A stretch of 64,000 bases of DNA from the NCBI RefSeq assembly GCF_004310295.1, contig NZ_SISB01000029.1, positions 1 through 64,000 on the forward strand, in the 5' to 3' direction. Of the stretch, positions 17,554 through 25,947 are shown piece after piece; position 1 is the first letter of the stretch; every line of letters starts with the position of its first letter. Position numbers and translations under genes: made by a program. The notes under the pieces were generated by a model. The model saw only the letters and a program-made list of their open reading frames with translations. It did not search any database and was not told where the DNA came from. The stretch comes from Pseudomonas sp. BGI-2 (GTDB taxonomy: Bacteria > Pseudomonadota > Gammaproteobacteria > Pseudomonadales > Pseudomonadaceae).

Positions 17554-18177
17554 TCAAATCAAATTTAGCTCTTTTGCAACACTGGCCAACTCGATGGTCG
17601 TGCGAGCGCCGAGTTTCCTGAGTATGTTGACTTTATGTCCGCTGACAGTCTTGTTGCTCAGGTTCAGTTTGGTTGCAATTTCCAGGTTGGTAAAACCTTT
17701 CGCCAGTAACTGGAGAATGATGACTTCTTTGTTAGTTAGACCCCGCAACCCATTGTCTGGGTGTTTCTCCGAGTTTCTGTATAGGGACAGCACCTCTTTC
17801 GGAAAATACAAATAACCGTCGGACAGGGCGTTCAGACCTTTCACCAACTCGCTCAAGTCGGCACTTTTGTTTATATAGCCCTGCGCGCCTGCTTGCATAC
17901 ATCTCACCGCGTAAGTGCTGGCAAGGTGAGAGGTGAACACCAGCGTTTTTATCTCGATATCTTCCGTCGCCAATCGCTGCAGCACGGACAGACCGTCCAG
18001 ACTGTCAATTCCTATATCCAGCAGCATGTACTCGGGACTGAGAGAGCGGATTTTTGTCAAAGCATCGAAGCCATCCGAAGATTCTGCCACCGCTTCGTAA
18101 CCGTTCTCCTCGAGGACGGCTTTGATAGCGGCACAGATAATCGGGTGGTCATCCACTATGAGCACGCGTTTTTTCAT
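17554..18177 (-). CDS. NarL/FixJ-type response regulator (BvgA/EvgA-like)
   Basis: A 207-residue regulator. The receiver has the acidic pair DD9-10, phospho-acceptor Asp54 (YMLLDIGIDSLDG), Thr/Ser near 82 (VFTSHL) and Lys in YINKSADLSEL. The C-terminal LuxR-type helix-turn-helix spans about 145-207 (LTNKEVIILQLLAKGFTNLEIATKLNLSNKTVSGHKVNILRKLG). ATG 18177 has AGAGGAA upstream; a longer frame to 18222 lacks support. It is the first gene of a two-gene operon with the hybrid kinase. It probably binds the CAAGA/TCTTG sites before the fimbrial and EAL genes and within its own divergent promoter region. Confidence 0.92.
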   Translation of the reverse strand: MKKRVLIVDDHPIICAAIKAVLEENGYEAVAESSDGFDALTKIRSLSPEYMLLDIGIDSLDGLSVLQRLATEDIEIKTLVFTSHLASTYAVRCMQAGAQGYINKSADLSELVKGLNALSDGYLYFPKEVLSLYRNSEKHPDNGLRGLTNKEVIILQLLAKGFTNLEIATKLNLSNKTVSGHKVNILRKLGARTTIELASVAKELNLI

Positions 18178-18399
18178 GGATTCCTCTGGAGTGTAGGTGT
18201 CAGGAGAGCATTCAGACGACACCGTCAGTGGCCAGTATAGTCAAATGCATTGTGTTGAGAACCTGCCTTTTTTCAAAATGAAATCCTACGCGAGTATGGT
18301 GTCACGAGCGTGTAGAAGCTCTTTGGGGTAGGGGGAATTCTAAAAGCTCTGCATACAGATATGGAATACTAAATCAGATTTTAACACCAACGATCAACT

Positions 18400-18437
18400 C
18401 AAGAATTATCCCCGGAAAACCAAGAAATATCTTGGTT
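18400..18437. promoter_or_regulatory. CAAGA-N4-TCTTG palindrome in the divergent regulator/EAL promoter
   Basis: AACCAAGA (18418-18425) and TCTTGGTT (18430-18437) are inverted copies around AATA, with an extra CAAGA half-site at 18400, 21 bp upstream. This matches the palindrome plus half-site before the fimbrial operon (6867-6880, half-site 6845). It lies in the 313-bp region between the regulator gene (minus strand) and the EAL gene (plus strand), so it may serve both. The rest of the region (18178-18399) is A+T-rich promoter DNA. Confidence 0.58.
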
Positions 18438-18490
18438 GAATATTTGCTAAGGTAACACCCTCTTTTGTGTTCAAGGCGAGGCTCGTATAT

Positions 18491-19324
18491 ATGCGCTCTT
18501 CAGTCAGTCAAACAATCATGCCTTCAATGAATACCCGATGGTTGAATGAGCTGGAGGTAGTACGAGCGCTTGATAATAAGCAAATAGTCCCCTATTTCCA
18601 GCCCAAGATGTGTCTGGAAACCGATAGAACCTTGGGAGTGGAGGTGCTGGCACGCTGGGCTCACCCAGAAAAGGGGATTTTGTTTCCGGGTTTATTTTTG
18701 TCTTTGATTGAGGAAGGCGAACTTTATCCAAGGCTATTTTCATGCCTGCTTGAACAAGGTCTAAAACTGCATAAATGTCTAGTCTCCGCCGGGCAGTCCA
18801 TTGTTTTTTCGTACAACATAGAAGTGACTCAGTTGCTGGATAAGTGCTTTGCTGAACAGTTTATCGGTAAAGTAAAAAAGGCCGGTATTCCTTTGCATTT
18901 GATCACCTTGGAAATGACCGAAAACAGTGATCTTGCGCTCGACACGGTATCAATAGAGAACATTGAGTCCTTGACAAGAAACAAAATAAACTTGTCGCTG
19001 GATGATTTTGGCACGGGGTTTTCGTCGATCATGCGGTTGTCGGAAATTCCCTTTAACCAGATAAAGTTGGATTCCCGATTTGTCGCCCATTCATTGGGTT
19101 TTAAACAAAGCAGGATTATTAAGTGTGTCACCGACCTGGCCAGGTCGCTTGATCTGGAAGTGGTAGCTGAGGGGGTCGAGACCGAGAAACAAAGAGCTCA
19201 TCTTCAAAAACTGGGTGTCGACTCTGCCCAGGGTTATCTATTTCACAAGCCAATGGATGGTGCTTCTCTGCTGAAAGTTCTCCTTGAGGGTAAACCGCAG
19301 CAACCGTTTCTACGGCAAGGTTAA
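18491..19324 (+). CDS. EAL-domain c-di-GMP phosphodiesterase
   Basis: A 277-residue stand-alone EAL protein, cytoplasmic, with no sensor domain or transmembrane helix. The signature is EVL rather than EAL (GVEVLARW), but the metal-binding and catalytic positions look intact: Asn in FSYNIE, Glu in LEMTEN, Asp pair in DDFGTGFSS, Lys in IKLDSRFV, Glu in AEGVET and Gln in SAQGYLFHKP. It would hydrolyse c-di-GMP to pGpG and so lower adhesion/biofilm signalling. ATG 18491 has GGCGAGG upstream; GTG 18467 is an alternative. The shared operator suggests co-control with fimbriae by the adjacent two-component system, as in other Bvg-like systems paired with EAL proteins. Confidence 0.9.
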   Translation: MRSSVSQTIMPSMNTRWLNELEVVRALDNKQIVPYFQPKMCLETDRTLGVEVLARWAHPEKGILFPGLFLSLIEEGELYPRLFSCLLEQGLKLHKCLVSAGQSIVFSYNIEVTQLLDKCFAEQFIGKVKKAGIPLHLITLEMTENSDLALDTVSIENIESLTRNKINLSLDDFGTGFSSIMRLSEIPFNQIKLDSRFVAHSLGFKQSRIIKCVTDLARSLDLEVVAEGVETEKQRAHLQKLGVDSAQGYLFHKPMDGASLLKVLLEGKPQQPFLRQG

Positions 19325-19353
19325 TCGTTAGTTTAATTCTCTCAGGAGCCACT

Positions 19354-19983
19354 ATGCGTCATTTGATTTTGAGCGCCATTTTTGTCACCGGTAGTTCGTT
19401 CAGTATGGCCTCTCAGGCAATCAGCCAGTACGTTGAGTTGCCTCAAAGCGGTGGGCTTGTGCAGCAGGGCAAGATCGAAGTAGTGGAGTTGTTCTCGTAT
19501 GGTTGCCGGCATTGTTACGATCTGGAGTCAACCCTCAATCCTTGGATCGAAAAGCTACCGACGGACGTTAACTTTGTGCGGGTGCCGGCCATGTTCGGCG
19601 GCGTCTGGGATGTGCAGGGTCAGGCGTTTTTGACTCTGCAGGCCATGGGGGCTCGCCAGAGTGTACATGCAGCGGTTTTTGAGGCCATTCGCAATCGCAT
19701 AAAACTGACGACGCCTGATGAAATAGCTGAGTTTCTGGCAGGTGAAGGGATACACAAGGACATATTTCTGAGCACTTACCGCTCGTTTGCCGTTCAGGCC
19801 AAAGTGATGGATGCCAAGAAAAGAATCGCGGCTTATCAGGTTTCCGGGGTGCCAGCTTTGGTGATTGACGGCAAATATCGCTTCGACCTGAGCGCGGGTG
19901 GTCCACAAGGGATGTTGAAGCTAGCAGAGCATTTAATCGCTCAAGAGCGTGCTGCGAGGCTTGCGAAACTCCCATCTACATAA
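19354..19983 (+). CDS. DsbA-like periplasmic thiol:disulfide oxidoreductase
   Basis: A 209-residue protein with a signal peptide (about 1-19, ending SMA) and a thioredoxin/DsbA fold. The active site is Cys51-Arg-His-Cys54 (FSYGCRHCYDLES), close to the CPHC/CGHC of DsbA, and the cis-Pro loop is VSGVPALVIDG. It would oxidise pairs of cysteines in exported proteins. It lies 29 bp after the EAL gene, probably in one transcript, and the fimbrial subunits and adhesin nearby all carry Cys pairs, so a dedicated fimbrial oxidase is likely. AGGAG precedes ATG 19354. Confidence 0.9.
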   Translation: MRHLILSAIFVTGSSFSMASQAISQYVELPQSGGLVQQGKIEVVELFSYGCRHCYDLESTLNPWIEKLPTDVNFVRVPAMFGGVWDVQGQAFLTLQAMGARQSVHAAVFEAIRNRIKLTTPDEIAEFLAGEGIHKDIFLSTYRSFAVQAKVMDAKKRIAAYQVSGVPALVIDGKYRFDLSAGGPQGMLKLAEHLIAQERAARLAKLPST

Positions 19984-20148
19984 GGCGCTCGATGTTCTTG
20001 AGAGCTGCACTCAATTATTGGAATGCATCGAAAGTCTGACTTCAAGTGGTTGGCGCATATCAGGCTTCTTGGGTACCGATTCAGTAGCGATGCTCACCTA
20101 GTTGTAAACTTAATATTTACCCTCTCAGCGTGTTAAAGGTTAGGTCCA

Positions 20149-20741
20149 ATGACAACCACCCGAGATAGTTTTATCCTCCCTCTAGCTGGCAGTCCACGGA
20201 ATAAAATCACAGTCGATGTGCAAGTAAACAGTCAATGTACGTGCAATAGAGTTACAGCGAAAATACAGAGCAAGGCGACTATGGATGAGGCTCAGAATCA
20301 ACAACATAAAATTGATCGTTTCTTGATTAGGCAGATTGACTTTCTGAACGGCAAATCGCTGAATTAGAGAGGGCCGTCATCTTATATTTTTCCTATCCTC
20401 CAAATGCTGTCGACATTGCGGCTAGCTTCAGCGAGGTGCAAGCTTTCCAATACCATCAGGGTTATGTCATGCAAGCTTAAGAAGTTGTCTCGAATGTTGC
20501 CAATCCCTCCAACATCAACCACGCAGCCATCATGGGCGAGCTTCTGCATGATGCGGATCTCGAAACGCTCTTGACACCGGGGAGCGAGTGACGAAATATT
20601 GGTGTCGAAGTGTATTGTAAAAGCCCCAACGTCTTGTTGCTCCGACCAGTTGAGCGCGCCTTAGTCTTTTTGATGCATCGTTATCCGGCTTTAGGGAAGG
20701 TACTGAAGTACCCACCGATTTTTGATGCCCTCACTACTTGA
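20149..20741 (+). pseudogene. Decayed gene of unknown function
   Basis: An ORF begins at ATG 20149 (MTTTRDSFILPLAGSPRN) with a TTAGG ribosome site and ends at 20367. A frameshift near 20340 leads into another frame that stays protein-like to 20741: SERQIAELERAVILYFSYPPN, then a TAA near 20480, then NINHAAIMGELLHDADLETLL, then a TGA near 20592, then NVLLLRPVERALVFLMHRYP...IFDALTT. All three downstream pieces share one frame. The intact gene would encode about 195 residues. I do not recognise the family. It sits between dsbA-like and an IS5-type element. Confidence 0.55.
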
Positions 20742-20786
20742 GGCTCAAAAAATCATAAGTCGGCGAAAATCAGGCCTTTCTTGTCC

Positions 20787-21653
20787 TTAATCCACGGTTC
20801 TTTCCTCTAATTGCACTGTTTCAGGGCAATTGGCCCGCATTACAGAGGCACCTCGCCCATACCCATCAATCGTTTTCGCACCAGCTACAAATTCGAAGCT
20901 GCTGGGCCGGGCGGCTATCGACCGGATCATCTTGCGGTCCTGATGCTCTGGGCGTTTGTCCACTCCGGTGTAACCCGCATCCCCGCACACGTAAGTTTCC
21001 TCGCCGTGCAGTAACTGATCGACCTGTGTCACGTCCGCTACATTCGCCGCGGTGCCCACCAGGCTATGCACCAAGCCGGATTCGGCATCGACGCCGATGT
21101 GCGCTTTCATCCCGAAGAAATATTGGTTTCCTTTCTTCGTCTGATGCATTTCAGGGGCGCGTTTACCGTCCTTGTTCTTGGTCGAACTCGGCGCATGAAT
21201 GATCGTCGCATCGACCACCGTGCCGTGACGCAGCAGCAAACCACGATCACCCACATAACCGTTGATGACCTGCAAAATCCCGCCCGCCAACTCATGTTTC
21301 TCCAGTAGGCGCCGGAAGTTGAGGATCGTGGTTTCATCGGGAATCCGATCCAGATGCAGCCCCGAGAACTGGCGCAGGATCGTGGTCTCGTAAAGTGCTT
21401 CTTCCATCGCCGGATCGCTGTAACCGAACCAGTTCTGCATCAGATGAACCCGCAACATCGCCATCAGCGGATACGCCGGACGACCACCTTCGCCCTTCGG
21501 ATAATACGGCTCGATCAAGGCAATCAAACCCTTCCAGGGCACGATCTGATCCATCTCGATCAGGAAGCGCTCGCGGCGGGTCTGCTTACGCTTTCCGGCA
21601 TACTCGGCATCGGCGAAGGACATCTGTTTTCGGGGCTCAAACGTTCTGTTCAT
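20787..21653 (-). pseudogene. IS5-family transposase with a disrupted C-terminus
   Basis: The first 250 or so residues are a typical IS5-group transposase: MNRTFEPRKQMSFADAEYAGKRKQTRRE, then MLRVHLMQNWFGYSDPAMEEALYE, LDRIPDETTILNFRRLLE, catalytic Asp in VVDATIIHAPSSTKNKDGKR, and second Asp in YVCGDAGYTG. After RSIAARPSS the expected C-terminal region with the catalytic Glu and the RVIKRQFGY-type motif is replaced by an unrelated tail of about 35 residues. It is therefore inactive. The end near the LysR gene carries the sequence GGAAACTCTGAAAAAG at about 21688-21703, a plausible terminal repeat; I find no matching right end. The element marks the right edge of the accessory region. Confidence 0.82.
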
Positions 21654-21700
21654 GTGAGGTGCGTATTTCACCGAATCTGGAAGTCTTTTTCAGAGTTTCC

Positions 21701-22651
21701 CTAAGGCCTGGCCCCGGCCTTGGCGGTGAGTTGCTCCCGACAATAATCAGCAAACAACTGCGCCGGTTTGGTCAACTGCCCGCGCTTGAGCCACGCCGCC
21801 ACCAGCCCTGAGCCGGTGACGTCTTCGACGATGTCCACGCACACCACTTTCTGGCCGTCATAGGTGCATTCCGAATGCGGCCGGGTGACCAGGATCGAGA
21901 ATCCGAACCCTTGCCCGACCATCCCCCGCACCATCTCGATCGACGGTGAGCTGAAGGCAATGTTCGGCGTCAGACCCAACTCTTCGAACAAGCTGACGAA
22001 GTAGGTCCGGCTCGGTTGCACGTCCAGCAGAATCATCGGCTCCAGGCACAGATCGCGCAGCGACACTTGCTTGAGCTGAGCAAAGCGATGATCCGCCGGC
22101 AACAACGCATAAGGGCGCTGCGCCGGCATCAGCGGTTCGGTCTGGATGGTGGCGTCGAGGTCGTGTTCGTACAGGATCGCCAGGTCGAAGGTGCCCGACG
22201 TCAGGCCTTGCACCAGCTCTTGCTGCTCGCCGTCGCGGATGCGGATTTTCACCCCCGGGTACAATGCCGAGAACCCGGCAATCAACTGCGGCAGGTACAG
22301 CGGCGCGACCGTTTCGAAGCAGCCGATATCGATTTGCCCGGCCACCACGTCGTTGTCGGCCAGGGCGTTCTGTTCGAACTCCTTGGCCATGCGCAGCAGT
22401 TCCTGGGCCTTGCGATAGAAGCGCGCGCCGCTCGGTGTCAGGGACACGCCCTGGGCGTGATGACGGATAAGCAGTTGCACGCCGAAGCTGTCTTCCAGGC
22501 CTTTGATCGCCGTAGAGATCGCTGGTTGGGCGATGTACAGCTTGCGCGAAGCCTCGGCGACGCTGCCGCATTCGACGGTGGTGATGAAGTACTTCAATTG
22601 ACGCAGGTTGTAGGCAGCCACGGCAAACCTCGGGTTGGATGATGTCGACAT
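21701..22651 (-). CDS. LysR-family transcriptional regulator
   Basis: A 316-residue LysR protein. The winged HTH is near the N-terminus (LRQLKYFITTVECGSVAEASRKLYIAQPAISTAIKGLEDSFGVQLL), followed by the two-lobed effector-binding domain (VAGQIDIGCFETVAPLYLPQLI to the end). It is divergent from the aldehyde dehydrogenase gene. The shared block at 22750-22817, repeated before the ABC transporter gene, is its probable operator. ATG 22651 was preferred; an in-frame start at 22681 would add ten residues. Its stop abuts the IS5-type element. It probably senses the substrate or an intermediate of the adjacent amine pathway. Confidence 0.88.
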   Translation of the reverse strand: MSTSSNPRFAVAAYNLRQLKYFITTVECGSVAEASRKLYIAQPAISTAIKGLEDSFGVQLLIRHHAQGVSLTPSGARFYRKAQELLRMAKEFEQNALADNDVVAGQIDIGCFETVAPLYLPQLIAGFSALYPGVKIRIRDGEQQELVQGLTSGTFDLAILYEHDLDATIQTEPLMPAQRPYALLPADHRFAQLKQVSLRDLCLEPMILLDVQPSRTYFVSLFEELGLTPNIAFSSPSIEMVRGMVGQGFGFSILVTRPHSECTYDGQKVVCVDIVEDVTGSGLVAAWLKRGQLTKPAQLFADYCREQLTAKAGARP

Positions 22652-22749
22652 CCAGGCAAATTGCGAGCCGCCCGCCCGCATCCGTTCGTTCGACGGTGTT
22701 GTTGTGTTTGAACAATAACCACATCCCGCGCCACCGGGGAGATTGGCTG

Positions 22750-22817
22750 CCCAGTTTTTTCATGGTCTGCGAAGATATTTTTACTATTTTTCCTGGACAC
22801 GGGCCTGGGCCACCATC
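22750..22817 (+). promoter_or_regulatory. Promoter/operator block 1 (shared with 25948-26014)
   Basis: The block starts CCCAGTTTTTTCAT, continues through ATATTT and ATTTTTCCT, and ends GGGCCTGGGCCACCATC. The same order and spacing recurs at 25948-26014 in front of the ABC transporter operon. It lies between the divergent LysR and aldehyde dehydrogenase genes, 19 bp before the latter's ATG. Duplication with conserved spacing points to a common regulator, most simply the LysR protein. Confidence 0.65.
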
Positions 22818-22835
22818 CAAACACAAGAAAAGTCC

Positions 22836-24344
22836 ATGGAGCATCTGAACGTGTTCGAGCTTGCATATTGGCAAAACAAAGCCGCCGCACTGCGGTTTCC
22901 CGATCAGGCTGTGATCGACGGCAACCCCCGTTCGGCGCAGTCGGGGCAGACTTTCACGGCGATCAACCCCGCCACCGGCCAGCGCCTGGCTAACGTGACC
23001 GCTTGCGGTGATGAAGACGTGGACGCGGCGGTACACAATGCGCGGCAGGTGTTCGAGGCCGGAACCTGGTCAGCGCGTTCGCCGAGTGAGCGTAAGCAAG
23101 TGTTGCTGCGTCTGGCGGATCTGATCATGACCCACCGCGAAGAACTGGCGCTGCTCGATTCGCTGAACATGGGCAAACCGGTCATGGATGCCTACACCGT
23201 CGACGTGCCGGGCGCCGCCGGGGTGTTTCGCTGGTACGCCGAAAGCCTCGACAAACTCTACGACCAGATCGCCCCCAGCGCGCAAAACGTGCTGGCGACC
23301 ATTACCCGCGAAGCACTGGGCGTGGTCGCCGCCGTGGTGCCGTGGAATTTCCCGCTGGACATGGCTGCATGGAAACTCGCGCCAGCGTTGGCGGCGGGCA
23401 ATTCGGTGATTCTCAAACCCGCCGAGCAATCACCGTTCTCCGCGTTGCGTCTGGGCGAACTGGCGCTGGAGGCCGGGTTGCCGCCAGGCGTGCTGAATGT
23501 GCTGCCGGGCCTCGGCGAGCAGACCGGCAAAGCCCTCGGTTTGCACCCGGACGTCGATTGCCTGGTGTTCACCGGCTCTACCGAAGTCGGCAAATATTTC
23601 ATGCAGTATTCGGCGCAATCGAACCTGAAACAGGTGTGGCTGGAGTGCGGCGGCAAGAGCGCCAATCTGGTGTTCGCCGACTGCCAGGACCTCGATCTGG
23701 CCGCCGAGAAAGCGGCGTTCGGGATCTTCTTCAATCAGGGCGAAGTGTGCTCGGCGAACTCACGGTTGCTGGTGCAGCGTTCGATTCATGACGAATTCGT
23801 CGAGCGCCTCAAAGAGCAGGCCGAGCGCTGGCAACCGGGGGATCCGCTGGACCCGTCGAGCAGCGCCGGGGCGATTGTCGACAGCCGTCAGACCGCGCGG
23901 ATCATGAAGTTCATCCAGCAGGCCGAGCGCCTGGGCGCGAATAAGGTGTGTGGTGGTCGGCAGTCGATCTTCAACGGTTCCGACAACTTCATTCAGCCGA
24001 CGATTTTCACCGGCGTGAGCCCGGACATGCCGCTGTTTCGCGATGAAGTCTTCGGCCCGGTGCTGGCGGTCACGGCGTTCGATGACGAGGCCCACGCCTT
24101 GCAACTGGCCAACGACAGCGTCTACGGATTGGCGGCCTCGCTGTGGACTGACGACCTCAATCGCGCCCACCGCGTGGCGCGGCAATTGCGAGCAGGCACG
24201 GTGTCGGTCAACAGCGTCGATGCACTGGACGTGACCGTGCCTTTCGGCGGCGGCAAACAGTCCGGTTTCGGCCGCGACTTGTCGCTGCACTCATTCGATA
24301 AATACACCCAGTTGAAAACCACCTGGTTTCAGCTGCGCTCATAA
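22836..24344 (+). CDS. NAD(P)-dependent aldehyde dehydrogenase (PuuC/KauB-like)
   Basis: A 502-residue ALDH. Seen: the Rossmann segment VPWNFPLDMAAWKLAPALAAGN, GSTEVGK, the general base Glu in LECGGKSANLVF, the nucleophile Cys in FNQGEVCSANSRLLVQ, and the late conserved DEVFGPVLAV and PFGGGKQSGFGRD. The N-terminus (YWQNKAAALRFPDQAVIDG) resembles the gamma-glutamyl-aminobutyraldehyde dehydrogenases PuuC and KauB, which also oxidise aminoaldehydes from polyamines. It would oxidise the aldehyde formed by the aminotransferase 31 bp downstream. ATG 22836 fits the family start; the longer frame from 22743 runs through the promoter block. Confidence 0.9.
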   Translation: MEHLNVFELAYWQNKAAALRFPDQAVIDGNPRSAQSGQTFTAINPATGQRLANVTACGDEDVDAAVHNARQVFEAGTWSARSPSERKQVLLRLADLIMTHREELALLDSLNMGKPVMDAYTVDVPGAAGVFRWYAESLDKLYDQIAPSAQNVLATITREALGVVAAVVPWNFPLDMAAWKLAPALAAGNSVILKPAEQSPFSALRLGELALEAGLPPGVLNVLPGLGEQTGKALGLHPDVDCLVFTGSTEVGKYFMQYSAQSNLKQVWLECGGKSANLVFADCQDLDLAAEKAAFGIFFNQGEVCSANSRLLVQRSIHDEFVERLKEQAERWQPGDPLDPSSSAGAIVDSRQTARIMKFIQQAERLGANKVCGGRQSIFNGSDNFIQPTIFTGVSPDMPLFRDEVFGPVLAVTAFDDEAHALQLANDSVYGLAASLWTDDLNRAHRVARQLRAGTVSVNSVDALDVTVPFGGGKQSGFGRDLSLHSFDKYTQLKTTWFQLRS

Positions 24345-24375
24345 CAGCCGCTAATAACAAAACGGAGAACTGGCG

Positions 24376-25746
24376 ATGACCACACCACGTGAAACCCGCG
24401 ACTACCAGGCCGCCGACGCTGCGCACCACATCCACGCATTCGTCGATCAAAAAGCACTCAACGACGAAGGACCCCGGGTGATGGTCCGTGGTGAGCGCCT
24501 GCACCTGTGGGACAACGATGGTCGGCGTTACCTCGACGGCATGTCCGGGCTGTGGTGCACCAACCTCGGGTACGGCCGCAAGGACCTGGCGGTTGCAGCG
24601 ACCCGACAGCTTGAGCAATTGCCGTACTACAACATGTTTTTCCACACCACCCACCCGCAGGTGATCGAGCTCTCAGAGCTGCTGTTCAGCCTGTTGCCGG
24701 GGCACTACAGCCACGCGATCTACACCAACTCCGGCTCCGAAGCCAACGAGGTGCTGATCCGCACCGTGCGCCGTTACTGGACGATCCTCGGCAAGCCCGA
24801 GAAGAAAATCATGATCGGTCGCTGGAACGGTTACCACGGCTCGACCCTAGCGGCGACGGCGCTCGGTGGCATGAAGTTCATGCACGAAATGGGCGGCATG
24901 ATTCCCGACGTCGAACACATCGATGAGCCGTACTTCTTCGCCCACGAGGGCAACCTGACCCCGGCTGAATTCGGCCTGCGGGCGGCGCAGCAACTGGAAG
25001 CGAAGATTCTCGAACTGGGTGCGGACAAGGTTGCCGGGTTTATCGCCGAACCGTTCCAGGGCGCTGGTGGGATGATCTTTCCGCCAGAGAGTTACTGGCC
25101 GGAGATTCAACGAATCTGCCGTCAGTACGACGTGCTGTTGTGCGCCGATGAAGTGATCGGTGGCTTTGGTCGTACCGGTGAATGGTTCGCCCACGAGCAC
25201 TTCGGTTTCGAGCCGGACACGTTGTCGATCGCCAAGGGTTTGACCTCCGGTTACATCCCCATGGGCGGATTGATTCTGTCGAAGAAAATGGCTCAGGTGC
25301 TGGTGGAGCAGGGCGGGGTGTTTGCCCACGGCTTGACCTACTCCGGGCACCCGGTGGCCGCGGCGGTGGCCATCGCCAACCTCAAGGCATTGCGTGATGA
25401 AGGGGTGGTGACGCGGGTCAAGGATGACATCGGCCCGTACCTGCAACAGTGCTTGCGCGAGGTGTTCGGCAATCACCCGTTGGTGGGCGATATTCAGGGT
25501 GTCGGCATGGTCGCGGCGCTGCAATTGGCGGAGGACAAAACCAGTCGCAAGCGCTTTGCCAATGAGAACGACATTGCCTGGCGTTGCCGCACGATCGGCT
25601 TCGAAGAAGGGGTGATTATTCGCTCGACGTTGGGGCGGATGATCATGGCACCGGCGTTGATTGCCAGTCGCGAAGAGGTTGATGAGTTGGTCGGCAAAAC
25701 CCTGAAAGCGGTGGATCGTACGGCGCAGGAATTCGGCCGGCTCTGA
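24376..25746 (+). CDS. Class III PLP-dependent aminotransferase (SpuC/omega-amino acid:pyruvate type)
   Basis: A 456-residue fold-type I enzyme. Seen: GLWCTNLGYG near the N-terminus, the phosphate-binding YTNSGSEANE, GRWNGYHGSTLAATALGG, FIAEPFQGAGGMIFPP, the Asp of LLCADEVIGGFGRTG that binds the pyridine nitrogen, and the PLP Lys in DTLSIAKGLTSGYIPMGG. It closely resembles putrescine/polyamine:pyruvate and beta-alanine/taurine-type transaminases, converting a terminal amine to an aldehyde, which the upstream ALDH then oxidises. An ACGGAGA site precedes the ATG. REP elements follow, ending the operon. The substrate cannot be fixed from sequence. Confidence 0.9.
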   Translation: MTTPRETRDYQAADAAHHIHAFVDQKALNDEGPRVMVRGERLHLWDNDGRRYLDGMSGLWCTNLGYGRKDLAVAATRQLEQLPYYNMFFHTTHPQVIELSELLFSLLPGHYSHAIYTNSGSEANEVLIRTVRRYWTILGKPEKKIMIGRWNGYHGSTLAATALGGMKFMHEMGGMIPDVEHIDEPYFFAHEGNLTPAEFGLRAAQQLEAKILELGADKVAGFIAEPFQGAGGMIFPPESYWPEIQRICRQYDVLLCADEVIGGFGRTGEWFAHEHFGFEPDTLSIAKGLTSGYIPMGGLILSKKMAQVLVEQGGVFAHGLTYSGHPVAAAVAIANLKALRDEGVVTRVKDDIGPYLQQCLREVFGNHPLVGDIQGVGMVAALQLAEDKTSRKRFANENDIAWRCRTIGFEEGVIIRSTLGRMIMAPALIASREEVDELVGKTLKAVDRTAQEFGRL

Positions 25747-25770
25747 ACTTGTAGCGCTCTTGCGGGCCTC

Positions 25771-25862
25771 TTCGCGAGCAAGCCCGCTCCCACAGTGGGA
25801 TTGTGTCGATCTCGGTAAAGGGGGCGACATAGGCCCCCTGTGGGAGCGGGCTTGCTCGCGAA
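25771..25862. repeat. REP pair (inverted, GCGGGCTTGCTCGCG type)
   Basis: Two inverted copies of the REP core, TTCGCGAGCAAGCCCGCTCC at 25771 and its complement at 25838-25862, surround about 40 bp. It is placed after the aminotransferase gene. Typical Pseudomonas BIME-like unit. Confidence 0.88.
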
Positions 25863-25947
25863 TGCGATAGCCGATTCAACACACCTCTCAACTTTTGCAC
25901 CCACCCCGGGCATCCCCGCCCGCAGCGCCCTTTCGCAGTGCGAGCTA

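Noticed and set aside
22743..22835. An N-terminal extension of the aldehyde dehydrogenase from 22743
   Set aside because: The extra 31 codons run through the conserved promoter block shared with the ABC transporter operon and do not resemble the enzyme family; ATG 22836 fits.
21858..23036. A 392-codon minus-strand frame across the LysR gene and the start of the aldehyde dehydrogenase gene
   Set aside because: Out of frame with the conserved LysR protein and antisense to the dehydrogenase; Arg/Gly-rich shadow translation.
25771..25862. Possible CRISPR-like or terminator structure
   Set aside because: Only two inverted copies with no regular spacers; it matches the REP pairs seen repeatedly elsewhere in the window.
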